64,000 nucleotides of DNA. Source: Treponema pectinovorum. Lineage in GTDB: Bacteria > Spirochaetota > Spirochaetia > Treponematales > Treponemataceae. Below are positions 35,356 through 43,567 of the stretch, in pieces (within the stretch, counting starts at the first letter, position 1; every line of letters begins with the position of its first letter). The stretch is from assembly GCF_900497595.1 (NCBI RefSeq), contig NZ_UFQO01000001.1, positions 372,001-436,000 on the forward strand, in the 5' to 3' direction. The notes beneath the pieces are model-generated. The model was given only the letters and a program-made list of their open reading frames with translations. It searched no databases and was not told where the DNA came from. Position numbers and translations under genes: made by a program.

Positions 35356-36148
35356 CTATAGTATCCTCAATAGTTTTTTGAGCTGCGGTCATATCCAGAA
35401 GTTTTTCAAGTTGCTTTGTTATCTGATTTGAATTTAAGTCATAATGCAACTGACTATCATACGCAAGGCTTATTGCTCCAGATTCTTCAGAAACTACTAA
35501 AACTACAGCGTCTGTTTGTTCACTTAAACCAAGTGCAGCTCTGTGTCTTGTTCCAAAGGTCTTTTTTATGTCGTACTGTTCGCTCAAAGGCAAAAAACAA
35601 CCGGCAGAAATTATCTTTCCGTTTTGAACTATACAAGCCGCGTCGTGCAAAGGCGTGTCATGTCCAAATATTGTAACCAAAAGTGCACTGGAAAGATCCG
35701 CGTTTATCTTTGTTCCTGTTTCTATTATGTCGTCTAGCTTTGTATGCCTTGTAAAAACGACTAACATTCCTCTTTTCATTTTAGAAAGGATTTCCGCTGC
35801 GATTATTACAGTGTCCACATAGGTGTGCTTAGAGCGATTTCCGAAGGTGAACCACTGACTTTGACCAATTTTTAGGAACACTTTTCTAAGCTCTGGCTGA
35901 AAAACTATTGCAAAACAGATAACGATTCCAGGCGCAAGTTTTTGCAAAACCCAAAGAAGCATAGAAAGATGAAGTAGCAAGGCAAGTGCATAAGCCATAG
36001 CAACAACGATTGCAGCTTTTATGATTTGCAGTGCATTTGTCTTTACTATTATTTCGTAGGCTTTATAGAAAATAAAAGCCATTATCGCTATATCAAAAAT
36101 CGGTCTAATAAAATCGTAAATCTTTACGAGGTTTTCAAAAGCGTTCAA
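35330..36148 (-). CDS. cdaA: Membrane diadenylate cyclase CdaA
   Basis: A 272-residue protein with three membrane helices (about 18-34, 41-62 and 68-84) and a DAC domain. It makes c-di-AMP, which controls osmotic balance and wall homeostasis. The RHR motif is intact (GTRHRAALG, Arg201 and Arg203). The other motif reads LHDAACIV, Asp169-Ala170-Ala171, where most family members have Asp-Gly-Ala. The aspartate remains, so activity is still likely. Order folP, cdaA, cdaR on one strand is compact, with overlaps. Confidence 0.9.
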   Translation of the reverse strand: MNAFENLVKIYDFIRPIFDIAIMAFIFYKAYEIIVKTNALQIIKAAIVVAMAYALALLLHLSMLLWVLQKLAPGIVICFAIVFQPELRKVFLKIGQSQWFTFGNRSKHTYVDTVIIAAEILSKMKRGMLVVFTRHTKLDDIIETGTKINADLSSALLVTIFGHDTPLHDAACIVQNGKIISAGCFLPLSEQYDIKKTFGTRHRAALGLSEQTDAVVLVVSEESGAISLAYDSQLHYDLNSNQITKQLEKLLDMTAAQKTIEDTIDENKGIYK

Positions 36149-36150
36149 TT

Positions 36151-36969
36151 TTATCCCTCTATACCTTTTAAAACTGCAAGAGAATCCACTGCCTCTTTTA
36201 CATCGTGAACCCTTATCATAAAAGCCCCATTTAAAACAGAAATCAAATCTGCACAGACAGTTCCAATCAGCCTTTGCTCAACAGCTCTTCCTGTCAAAGC
36301 TCCTATCACAGATTTCCTTGAAAGAGCCATCAAAACTGGATATTTTGAATCGCACAAAAGTCCGCATTTTTTTATCAAAGTGCAGTTGTCCTGTGCATTT
36401 TTTCCAAAGCCAATTCCCGGATCCAGAATTATTTTATCACTTGTTATACCTTGATTTAAAGCGTAATCCACTCTTTTTTTCAAGTATGAATCGACTTCCA
36501 AAAAGATGTCGTCGTAGTGGGTGTCGTTTTGCATAACATCTGGAGTTGCCCTCTTGTGCATCAGGATGACAGGAAGTTTTTTTTGAGCGCAAAACGGTGC
36601 AAGGCAAGAATCGTCTTCCAAGGCAGATATGTCATTTAAAATATCTGCGCCTTCTTCATAGCAGGCTTTCATAACTTCGTACTTTCGAGTGTCGATGGAA
36701 ATCGGAATTGATGAGTGTTTTCTTACCTCTTTTAAAACTGGAAGCAGCCTTTTACATTCCTCTTCTGCACTGACATAATTAGAGCCCGGCCTTGTGGATT
36801 CAGCACCAAAATCCAATATATCCGCACCTTCATCAATCATGCGAAGAGCCTGCTCTACACCGCCACGGCTTTTTTCCCAAAATGAATCTTCCGTGGTGTT
36901 TATGATTCCCATAACAAAGGCTCTATTTTCTGTTTTGATATTTCTATCTGCAAGTTTTAATTCAATCAT
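36151..36969 (-). CDS. folP: Dihydropteroate synthase
   Basis: A 272-residue TIM-barrel enzyme of folate synthesis that joins p-aminobenzoate to the pterin pyrophosphate. Signatures are MGIINTTEDSF, GADILDFGAESTRPG (pterin-binding loop), SIDTRKYEV and LDPGIGFGK. All key residues appear present. It overlaps dxs by four bases and ends two bases before cdaA. Other folate genes are not in the window. Confidence 0.95.
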   Translation of the reverse strand: MIELKLADRNIKTENRAFVMGIINTTEDSFWEKSRGGVEQALRMIDEGADILDFGAESTRPGSNYVSAEEECKRLLPVLKEVRKHSSIPISIDTRKYEVMKACYEEGADILNDISALEDDSCLAPFCAQKKLPVILMHKRATPDVMQNDTHYDDIFLEVDSYLKKRVDYALNQGITSDKIILDPGIGFGKNAQDNCTLIKKCGLLCDSKYPVLMALSRKSVIGALTGRAVEQRLIGTVCADLISVLNGAFMIRVHDVKEAVDSLAVLKGIEG

Positions 36970-38888
36970 TTTTCTCCTACCATTTCGTATGCTTTTTGCG
37001 CAAGAGAGCGCGGATCTAGTTTTACGTCTTCACAAATTTGATTTCGATTTCCCTGAACGATAAATTTTTGAGGAATTGCACAGACACAGGTTTTAAAAAA
37101 TCCTTTTTCAAAAAAAAATCTTTGAAGTTCTTCTGCAATGCCGCCGGTTATAACCGCATCTTCTACAAAAACAACAGCACTTCTATCTTTTGCATAAGAA
37201 TAAAGGTGGTCAAAATCCAGCGGTTTTATGAATCTAAGCGAATAAATATCAGCCTCTATGCCTTCTATCATAAGATTTCTGCACGCTTGAATCACTTCTG
37301 CAAGCATTCCTCCAGTTGTAACAAAAAGAATGCTCTTTGCTTTATTTTTAGGCTCTTGTATTTCATCTTCAAATTTTACGCTGAGCGCAGGAGCAAATTC
37401 TTCGCTTTTTATAAAGATTCCTTGCCCTTCTTTTACAGGATTTTCAAACGCTTTTAATTCCGTAGGACAGGCAGATTTTGGATAGCGAAGTGCAACAGGT
37501 TTTTCGGCTTTTATAGCCCAGTCAAGACACAAGTTCATATCCAAAGCTGTTGCAGGAGATAAAAGGGTTAAATTTGGAACGCACCGCAATAGAGCAATGT
37601 CAAACATTCCCTGATGAGTTTCCCCATCGCCAGGAACGATGCCCGCTCTGTCAAAGCAAAATACAACAGGAAGCTTCGGAAGAGCAACATCGTGAATTAT
37701 CTGATCGATTGCCCTCTGTATAAAAGTTGAATATATCGCCACAACAGGAATCATTCCGCCAGTTGCAAGCCCTGCGGCAAAGGTTACAGCATGCTCTTCT
37801 GCAATTCCAACGTCAAAAAAACGCTGTGGATAATGTCGCGCAAAGGAGTCAAGCCCTGTTCCTTTTGACATTGCAGCGGTTATCGCCGCGATTTTTGTAT
37901 TTTTTAGAGCGATTTCAACAAGAGTCCTGCTAAAACTTTCCGTAAAACTCATCAAATCGAACTTTTCAACTTTTCCATCGGAAATTAAAAAAGGACCTAT
38001 TCCGTGGAACGAAGCAGGGTCATTTTCCGCAGGAGAATATCCTTTTCCTTTTTTTGTTACGATGTGAACTACAACTGGCCCTTTTAAGTTTTTTACATCG
38101 TTAAAAACATCTTCCATCTCTTTTATGTTGTGGCCGTCTAGAGGACCTACGTATTCAAAACCTAAATCTGTAAAAAAATTGTTGCTTAAAAAAAGACCTT
38201 TTATCGCCCTCTTGCATCTGTAGATGAATTTTCCCAAATGCCTGTTTGAATTTGGAATTTTTGAAACCAAAGAGTCGATTTTGTGCCTTATGCTCTGATA
38301 AAAGTTAGACATCGTTAGGCGGCTTAAATATTTTGAGATAGAACCAGTATTTTGAGAAATTGACATCTGATTGTCGTTTAGAACAACTATCAAATTTTTC
38401 CCAAGTTGACCTGCGTGATTCATAGCTTCAAGGGCCATTCCACCGGTCAAAGCACCATCTCCAATCACTGCAACCACTTTTCCTTTTTTTCCGGTCAATT
38501 CCCAGGATGTTAAAAGCCCCAATCCCTGAGAAATAGATGTTGAAGAATGTCCGTTGTCAAAAAAATCGTGCTCGCTTTCTGTTTTGCGTGTAAATCCTGA
38601 AATTCCACCGTATTTTCTTATAGTTTGAAATTGCTCATAGCGACCTGTAAACATCTTGTGAGCATAGCATTGGTGGCTTACATCAAAAATTATCGCATCA
38701 TCTGGAGAAGAAAAAACTCTGTGCAAGGCAATCGTAAGTTCTACGACACCCAAGTTTGATGCTAGATGCCCTCCATTTTTGCCTACTACTTCTATTATTT
38801 TTTTTCTTACTTCATCTGCAAGTTTTGAAAGGTCTTTTTTGGGAATTTTTTTTAGGTCTTCTGGAGAATGTATATTCGAAAGTAGCAA
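36966..38888 (-). CDS. dxs: 1-deoxy-D-xylulose-5-phosphate synthase
   Basis: A 640-residue thiamine-diphosphate enzyme that starts the MEP pathway from pyruvate and glyceraldehyde-3-phosphate. The N-terminal HLASNLGVVELTIALH, the TPP loop GDGALTGGMALEAMNHAG and AEEHAVTFAAGLA are all present. The start is TTG after a strong AAGGAGG. It leads the long minus-strand operon through truA. A terminator (38918-38958) separates it from the small gene upstream, so it should have its own promoter close to the start, but none is obvious. Confidence 0.96.
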   Translation of the reverse strand: MLLSNIHSPEDLKKIPKKDLSKLADEVRKKIIEVVGKNGGHLASNLGVVELTIALHRVFSSPDDAIIFDVSHQCYAHKMFTGRYEQFQTIRKYGGISGFTRKTESEHDFFDNGHSSTSISQGLGLLTSWELTGKKGKVVAVIGDGALTGGMALEAMNHAGQLGKNLIVVLNDNQMSISQNTGSISKYLSRLTMSNFYQSIRHKIDSLVSKIPNSNRHLGKFIYRCKRAIKGLFLSNNFFTDLGFEYVGPLDGHNIKEMEDVFNDVKNLKGPVVVHIVTKKGKGYSPAENDPASFHGIGPFLISDGKVEKFDLMSFTESFSRTLVEIALKNTKIAAITAAMSKGTGLDSFARHYPQRFFDVGIAEEHAVTFAAGLATGGMIPVVAIYSTFIQRAIDQIIHDVALPKLPVVFCFDRAGIVPGDGETHQGMFDIALLRCVPNLTLLSPATALDMNLCLDWAIKAEKPVALRYPKSACPTELKAFENPVKEGQGIFIKSEEFAPALSVKFEDEIQEPKNKAKSILFVTTGGMLAEVIQACRNLMIEGIEADIYSLRFIKPLDFDHLYSYAKDRSAVVFVEDAVITGGIAEELQRFFFEKGFFKTCVCAIPQKFIVQGNRNQICEDVKLDPRSLAQKAYEMVGEK

Positions 38889-38917
38889 TTCCGACCTCCT
38901 TGCAGGAATACTTTATT

Positions 38918-38958
38918 TAAAAAAAAGACCGCGTAGTTTTACAACTTTCGCGGTCTTT
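38918..38958 (-). terminator. Rho-independent terminator of the rpoZ/small-protein unit
   Basis: On the minus strand a 10-pair perfect stem AAAGACCGCG/CGCGGTCTTT (38949-38958 and 38924-38933) with a 15-base loop is followed by a run of T. It ends transcription coming from 38995-39084 and shields dxs. Confidence 0.85.
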
Positions 38959-38994
38959 GTCTGCGGGCATATATCAAAACACCTAAAAAAGATG

Positions 38995-39084
38995 TTACTT
39001 GCTCTTATGCCGATTGCGTCTAAGCATCTTCTTGCGCTTATGTGTAGCCATCTTCTGACGCTTTCTTTTTTTACCACAAGGCAT
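38995..39084 (-). CDS. 29-residue basic protein, AURKAIP1/COX24-like
   Basis: A very short gene: 29 codons from ATG 39084 to TAA at 38995, with an excellent ribosome site (AAGGAG, 39093-39098). The protein begins MPCGKKRKRQKMATHKR and ends RRNRHKSK; over half is Lys, Arg or His. This matches the AURKAIP1/COX24 family of tiny ribosomal-subunit proteins known in spirochaetes and other bacteria. It follows rpoZ on the same strand and is followed by a strong terminator. Its size means it is easily missed by gene finders. Confidence 0.82.
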   Translation of the reverse strand: MPCGKKRKRQKMATHKRKKMLRRNRHKSK

Positions 39085-39103
39085 TATGGGCACTCCTTAA
39101 ACA

Positions 39104-39119
39104 AATTAGTATGCTAATT
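39104..39119. promoter_or_regulatory. Inverted repeat before the 29-residue protein gene
   Basis: AATTAG-TATG-CTAATT is a perfect 16-base inverted repeat in the 81-base gap between rpoZ and the small gene, just upstream of its ribosome site. It may be an operator or a weak hairpin. Confidence 0.35.
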
Positions 39120-39165
39120 ATCATCAAATCAAACTCTTTCGTCAAGATATTTGTTTTGATGTAAA

Positions 39166-39360
39166 TTACTTCTGTTCGATTCTGTATTGAACCTGATTTT
39201 CAAAAAGCTGTCTGGCAGCCAAAGATGCTACTTTTCCGTCGTTTTGCTCAATTGACGGATCTTTTATCATCGTCATCTGGTAAGCACGACGACTGGCAGC
39301 TACTGTTATCTCATAAACATTGCCAGTGAATCTTACAAGCTGCTCCAATGGAAAAATCAT
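39166..39360 (-). CDS. rpoZ: RNA polymerase omega subunit
   Basis: A 64-residue protein matching the omega family around the motif NVYEITVAASRRAYQM, which binds the beta-prime tail. The segment VASLAARQLFENQVQYRI is the helix that follows in the family. Omega assists polymerase assembly. It starts ATG after GGGGGA and has a strong promoter. The small basic protein gene follows after 81 bases. Confidence 0.82.
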   Translation of the reverse strand: MIFPLEQLVRFTGNVYEITVAASRRAYQMTMIKDPSIEQNDGKVASLAARQLFENQVQYRIEQK

Positions 39361-39392
39361 CTTTTATCCCCCAATCTCAAAATGAATAAATA

Positions 39393-39421
39393 ATTATAAT
39401 CAAATTGTTTTTTACTGTCCA
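39393..39421 (-). promoter_or_regulatory. rpoZ promoter
   Basis: Minus strand: TGGACA (39416-39421), a 17-base spacer, TATAAT (39393-39398). A 32-base leader with a GGGGGA ribosome site follows. Confidence 0.7.
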
Positions 39422-39498
39422 GTATCTTGGTTTTAATATTTTTTCTTAAATCGATTTTTATGTGTGATTTTTTCAAAAAGAAAGTTGATTAAAGGTTG

Positions 39499-39527
39499 TT
39501 TATAAAATTTTAATTTCAAATTATAAT
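39499..39527 (+). promoter_or_regulatory. recO promoter (leaderless type)
   Basis: Plus strand: TTTATA (39499-39504), a 17-base spacer, TATAAT (39522-39527), then only 7 bases to the recO ATG at 39535. No ribosome site is seen. Confidence 0.55.
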
Positions 39528-39534
39528 TGCCCTT

Positions 39535-40308
39535 ATGCGAACTTTTTCATACCAGGCAACAATTCTTTCTGTAAAACACTCAGGAGAAAACAACAGCAGG
39601 GTAACTCTTTTAACAAAGGAAGAAGGAATAATTTATGCTATTTTATACGGCGGTCCTAAAAGCAAACTTCGCTCACTTGTAAGCCCTTTTAACAGAGGAA
39701 TCGCATACATATACAAAGATGAATTAAAAAAATCTTCAAAAATTACAGATTTCGACGTAAAAAGTTATCATCCCACATTTAGAGAAAATCTTTTTAAAAG
39801 TTATGCCGCAAATTTTGCAGGAGAAATCCTTTTAAAATCAAAATGCGCAGGAAGTGCAGAACAGACTTTTATCCTCTACAACGCTTTACTAGACGGAATG
39901 GAAGCAAGCAATGAAAATGAAAGCAAGCTTGGACTGTTAAGATTTATCTGGAGATACATCGATTTGCTTGGGGTTCGACCAGATTCTTCTTGCTGTTGCC
40001 AATGCGGAAAATCTTTTATACAAGGAAAGTTAAACGATGAATCTTTGGACTGCTGGGCATCTTATAGCGAAATTGAAAACGGATTTATATGCAACGATTG
40101 CTTAAATGACAAGATTATGCCGTTTTGTCTATCTAAAAAATCGTTAACCTATCTTGAAGCTGTAAGTGTTTTAAAACCAAAAGATGTAAGAAACATCGCA
40201 ATAGATTTATCTTCAATGGTAGAAATAAAAGAATTGTGCTATTCACTAATTCAAGTTGCATGTAACACGACTTTTTTGTCTTTGCAGTCAGGAATTGGGA
40301 TTTTATAA
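39535..40308 (+). CDS. recO: DNA repair protein RecO
   Basis: A 257-residue protein. The N-terminal OB fold (SYQATILSVKHSGENNSRVTLLTKEEG) binds single-stranded DNA, and the helical C-terminus holds a zinc site formed by the pairs CCQCG and CNDC (about 154-186). RecO works with RecR to load RecA at gaps. Length and layout are normal. It is the first of three plus-strand genes with recJ and an M23 peptidase, and is divergent from rpoZ. Confidence 0.88.
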   Translation: MRTFSYQATILSVKHSGENNSRVTLLTKEEGIIYAILYGGPKSKLRSLVSPFNRGIAYIYKDELKKSSKITDFDVKSYHPTFRENLFKSYAANFAGEILLKSKCAGSAEQTFILYNALLDGMEASNENESKLGLLRFIWRYIDLLGVRPDSSCCCQCGKSFIQGKLNDESLDCWASYSEIENGFICNDCLNDKIMPFCLSKKSLTYLEAVSVLKPKDVRNIAIDLSSMVEIKELCYSLIQVACNTTFLSLQSGIGIL

Positions 40309-40323
40309 AAACAGGAAATATAA

Positions 40324-42471
40324 ATGAAAATTTGGAATAAGAAAAAAATCTCTGGAGAAAAAATCAGGGAACTATCTGCAAAATACGGAATCGACCAGAT
40401 AACATCTTCTATTCTGCTTAGGCGTGGAATAACAGACGGCAAAGATTTGCTCTACTATCTTGAAGACGACAAGAGATTTTTGCACAACCCATTTTTATTC
40501 AATTCCATGGAAGATGCAGTCGATAGAATTCTTCAAGCACAGGAAGAAGGCGAAATCGTATTGATTTTTGGAGACCGCGATGTAGACGGAATTTCTAGCA
40601 CAACTATTTTGTACGAAAGATTAAAATCCATGGGAATAGAAGTTGAATGGAGACTCCCAAATGGAAACGATGGCTACGGACTTTCAATCGAAGCAGTTGA
40701 TGATTTTTACAAAAAAAATGGAACTTTGATAATAACCGTAGACTGCGGAATTTCAAACAATTTAGAAATCGCTCATGCACAGGAATTGGGAATTAACGTT
40801 ATAATTTTAGACCACCACAATCCGCCAGAAAAACTTCCAGAAGGTGCAATAATCGTAGATCCAAAATGCAAAGATTCTGGATATCCATTTCAAGATATTT
40901 CTGGTGCCGCTGTCGCTTATAAAACCTCTTTAGCACTTCGCTTTACAAAATCTTCACTCTACAAACAGGAAATCTGCCTGCTCTGTGCAAAAAAAGACGG
41001 AAAACAGGCAACCATAAGCGCTTTAAAAGTTAGAAATCTCGTAAAGCAGGATTTTTTGGAAGAGAGTTTTGAATGTGGCACTGTTGATTTTTTAAAGACG
41101 AAATTCCATTCATTTTTAAACGGGCAGCAAATTTTTGTTTGGAACGATGCGGAAACAGCCTATATCTTAAAAGACGCTTTTGGTCCTTCAATTCAATTCA
41201 ACCTTTTTGACATTCAAAAAGAAATTTCAAAATTGATTCCGCAGACCAAAGGAATGAGTCTGGCAAAATTAAAACTTTCTTCAAAAATTGCAAAGTATAA
41301 TCCAGAATGTGCAACAGAAATCGGAAGTTTTTTCAATATTTTTGTAACTTACACAAATCTCTTGCTTTCTCAAAACGAAAAAAAAGATTTAATACAAGAA
41401 GACAAAGATTTACAGCTCGTAGCGCTCGCTGCCCTTGCAGACATAATGCCTTTAAAAGATGAAAATCGCATACTCGTAAAACAAGGCGTAAAAGCGATTA
41501 ACGACGGAAAAACTCGAGAAGGGCTTGTTGAACTGATGTCAAAATTAAAGCTTTTAGGTCAAAAAATGACGAGTTCAAAATTGAGCTGGAATGTTGTTCC
41601 AGTTTTAAACGCTACAGGACGGCTCGGAGTTCCAGAACTTGGAATGCAACTTTTTCTTGAAGGCGATGCAAATAAACGCGATAAAATAGCACAGCAAATA
41701 ATTGAGTTAAATGCAGAACGAAAACAACTCGGTAACGAGGCGTGGTTCATCGGCGAAAAAAAAGCAGAACAGAGCATAGAGCATTTTGGGAAAAAGCTCT
41801 GTGTCATAATAGACGAAAAGATAAACCGCGGAGTTTCTGGCATTCTTGCGGGAAGGCTTGTTGCAACCTACAATGTTCCATCGATGGCTATAACTTTTGT
41901 TGATGATGTTGCGATAGGTTCAATGCGAAGTTGTAGGGGATTTTCGATTCCTCCATTTTTAGAAAAGATGTCAGATTTATTTATAAACCATGGAGGGCAT
42001 GACTTTGCAGCAGGATTCACTTTTGAAAAAAACAGGCTTGAAGATTTTAAAAGGCGATTGGAAGAACTTTCTAAAGCGATAAAACTGGAAAGCGAAGAAG
42101 AAAAAACTTTTGAAATCGACGCAGAACTTCCGCCCGAATATCTAAATCCACAAATTCTAAATCTTGTTGATACTTTTGAGCCTTATGGAGAAGCAAATCC
42201 TGAACTTACTTTTTTAACTCAAGGATTAAAAATTCAGGACGCGCTGACAATGGGTCGTCCAGAGCCAGTCCATTTAAAACTTATACTCGATGCGGGAAAA
42301 TCAAAATGGCCAGCTGTTTTTTTTGGCGGAGCAAATTTGCTGCACAATGAATTTGAACAAGGCGATAAGATAGATGTCCTTTATCAACTGCAACGCAATG
42401 TTTTTAATGGAAACACGACTCCACAGATGATTTTAAGCCAAACAAGAAAAACTCTCACTCAAGAAGAATAG
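40324..42471 (+). CDS. recJ: Single-stranded DNA exonuclease RecJ with a large insertion
   Basis: A 715-residue DHH-family 5'-3' exonuclease. Motif I is FGDRDVDGISS (Asp86, Asp88), motif II VDCGIS, motif III ILDHH (Asp163-His-His) and motif IV ALADIMPL (Asp373). Motifs III and IV are about 210 residues apart, while E. coli RecJ has about 76, so some 130 residues (about 209-345) are inserted; they hold FVWNDAETAYIL and no metal motif. The DHHA1 domain (RGVSGILAGRL, HGGHDFAAGF) is intact. The 3' end is 2 bases from the next gene. Confidence 0.9.
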   Translation: MKIWNKKKISGEKIRELSAKYGIDQITSSILLRRGITDGKDLLYYLEDDKRFLHNPFLFNSMEDAVDRILQAQEEGEIVLIFGDRDVDGISSTTILYERLKSMGIEVEWRLPNGNDGYGLSIEAVDDFYKKNGTLIITVDCGISNNLEIAHAQELGINVIILDHHNPPEKLPEGAIIVDPKCKDSGYPFQDISGAAVAYKTSLALRFTKSSLYKQEICLLCAKKDGKQATISALKVRNLVKQDFLEESFECGTVDFLKTKFHSFLNGQQIFVWNDAETAYILKDAFGPSIQFNLFDIQKEISKLIPQTKGMSLAKLKLSSKIAKYNPECATEIGSFFNIFVTYTNLLLSQNEKKDLIQEDKDLQLVALAALADIMPLKDENRILVKQGVKAINDGKTREGLVELMSKLKLLGQKMTSSKLSWNVVPVLNATGRLGVPELGMQLFLEGDANKRDKIAQQIIELNAERKQLGNEAWFIGEKKAEQSIEHFGKKLCVIIDEKINRGVSGILAGRLVATYNVPSMAITFVDDVAIGSMRSCRGFSIPPFLEKMSDLFINHGGHDFAAGFTFEKNRLEDFKRRLEELSKAIKLESEEEKTFEIDAELPPEYLNPQILNLVDTFEPYGEANPELTFLTQGLKIQDALTMGRPEPVHLKLILDAGKSKWPAVFFGGANLLHNEFEQGDKIDVLYQLQRNVFNGNTTPQMILSQTRKTLTQEE

Positions 42472-42473
42472 CG

Positions 42474-43559
42474 ATGATAAAAAAGATTTTCCTTTTTAGT
42501 TTATTTTTTGTCTTTTCATTTGCAATATTTTCACAAAAATCAGAAATTCAAAAGCAAAACTCCATTGAAGAAAAAACAAAACTTGAACAAGTTTTTAGTG
42601 GATATAAAGTTCAACTTGCTTACAATAAAACAATTTTTCCAGGCGACCCTATTTTTGTACGCTTAAAACTAGAAGCAAAAAATCGCAAGGTAAAAAAAAT
42701 CTTTTTAAACGAAGAAAATCCTTTTGATATTTCAATAAAATTGTGCGAAAAACTTGAAGACGAGAAATTTACAATCGACACGGACAAAGAAAAAGCAGAA
42801 ACTGCTGAAAAATTGAACAAAAAATCAAAAATGATTGAAAAATCCGTTTTATACATAACAGATTTACAACCAAAAAGAAAATCAGCTTTATTTTTGGGTG
42901 CGATTCCAACTTCATCATATGCAGAACCAGGCGAATACTACATAGAGCTTTGCGTAAATATTTTGGGTTTGGAAGAAGAAAAGTTAGAATTTCCGATTTT
43001 AATTGAATCAAAAGATTTTATAAAAGAAACAATCCACTTGGATTCAAAAAATACTTCGATAAGAACCGATTCAAGCAAAAAACGAATGGAACAAATCGAG
43101 CATCTAAATAAAATCCTGTTTTTGAAAGATGAAAAATCAATTTTTGAAACACAAAATTTCTCTTATCCAACAGATGCAACTCGCCGCACTTCTTTTTTTG
43201 CAGACAGGAGAATATTCCAATACTCAAACGGAAAAACTGCCACATCACTTCACAACGGAATAGATTGGGGTGTTCCTGTAGGAACAAAGGTCTTTGCCTG
43301 CGGAAAAGGAAAAGTTGTGCTTGCTGAATACAGAATAACAACAGGGTACAGCATTGTTATTGAACATTTACCAGGTCTTTATTCGCTTTACTATCATTTG
43401 AGCGCCATAGATGTTTTAAAAGGTCAACTTGTAGGAAAAGGTGCGCAAATTGGACTTTCTGGCGACACGGGGCTTGCAACAGGACCGCATCTACACTGGG
43501 AGATAAGGCTCAACGGGAGTGCTGTAAACCCAGACTGGTTTGTTCAAAACTCCTGGTAA
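42474..43559 (+). CDS. Exported M23-family peptidase (LytM type)
   Basis: A 361-residue protein with a signal peptide (about 1-20, ending IFS before Gln). A Lys-rich beta domain (about 45-190) precedes a C-terminal LytM domain with the zinc ligands HNGID and HLHWE (GPHLHWEIRLNG) and the third His in YYHLS. It cuts peptide cross-links in peptidoglycan or acts as an amidase activator. It starts two bases after the recJ stop and is convergent with ligA. Confidence 0.88.
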   Translation: MIKKIFLFSLFFVFSFAIFSQKSEIQKQNSIEEKTKLEQVFSGYKVQLAYNKTIFPGDPIFVRLKLEAKNRKVKKIFLNEENPFDISIKLCEKLEDEKFTIDTDKEKAETAEKLNKKSKMIEKSVLYITDLQPKRKSALFLGAIPTSSYAEPGEYYIELCVNILGLEEEKLEFPILIESKDFIKETIHLDSKNTSIRTDSSKKRMEQIEHLNKILFLKDEKSIFETQNFSYPTDATRRTSFFADRRIFQYSNGKTATSLHNGIDWGVPVGTKVFACGKGKVVLAEYRITTGYSIVIEHLPGLYSLYYHLSAIDVLKGQLVGKGAQIGLSGDTGLATGPHLHWEIRLNGSAVNPDWFVQNSW

Positions 43560-43567
43560 TTATAAAT

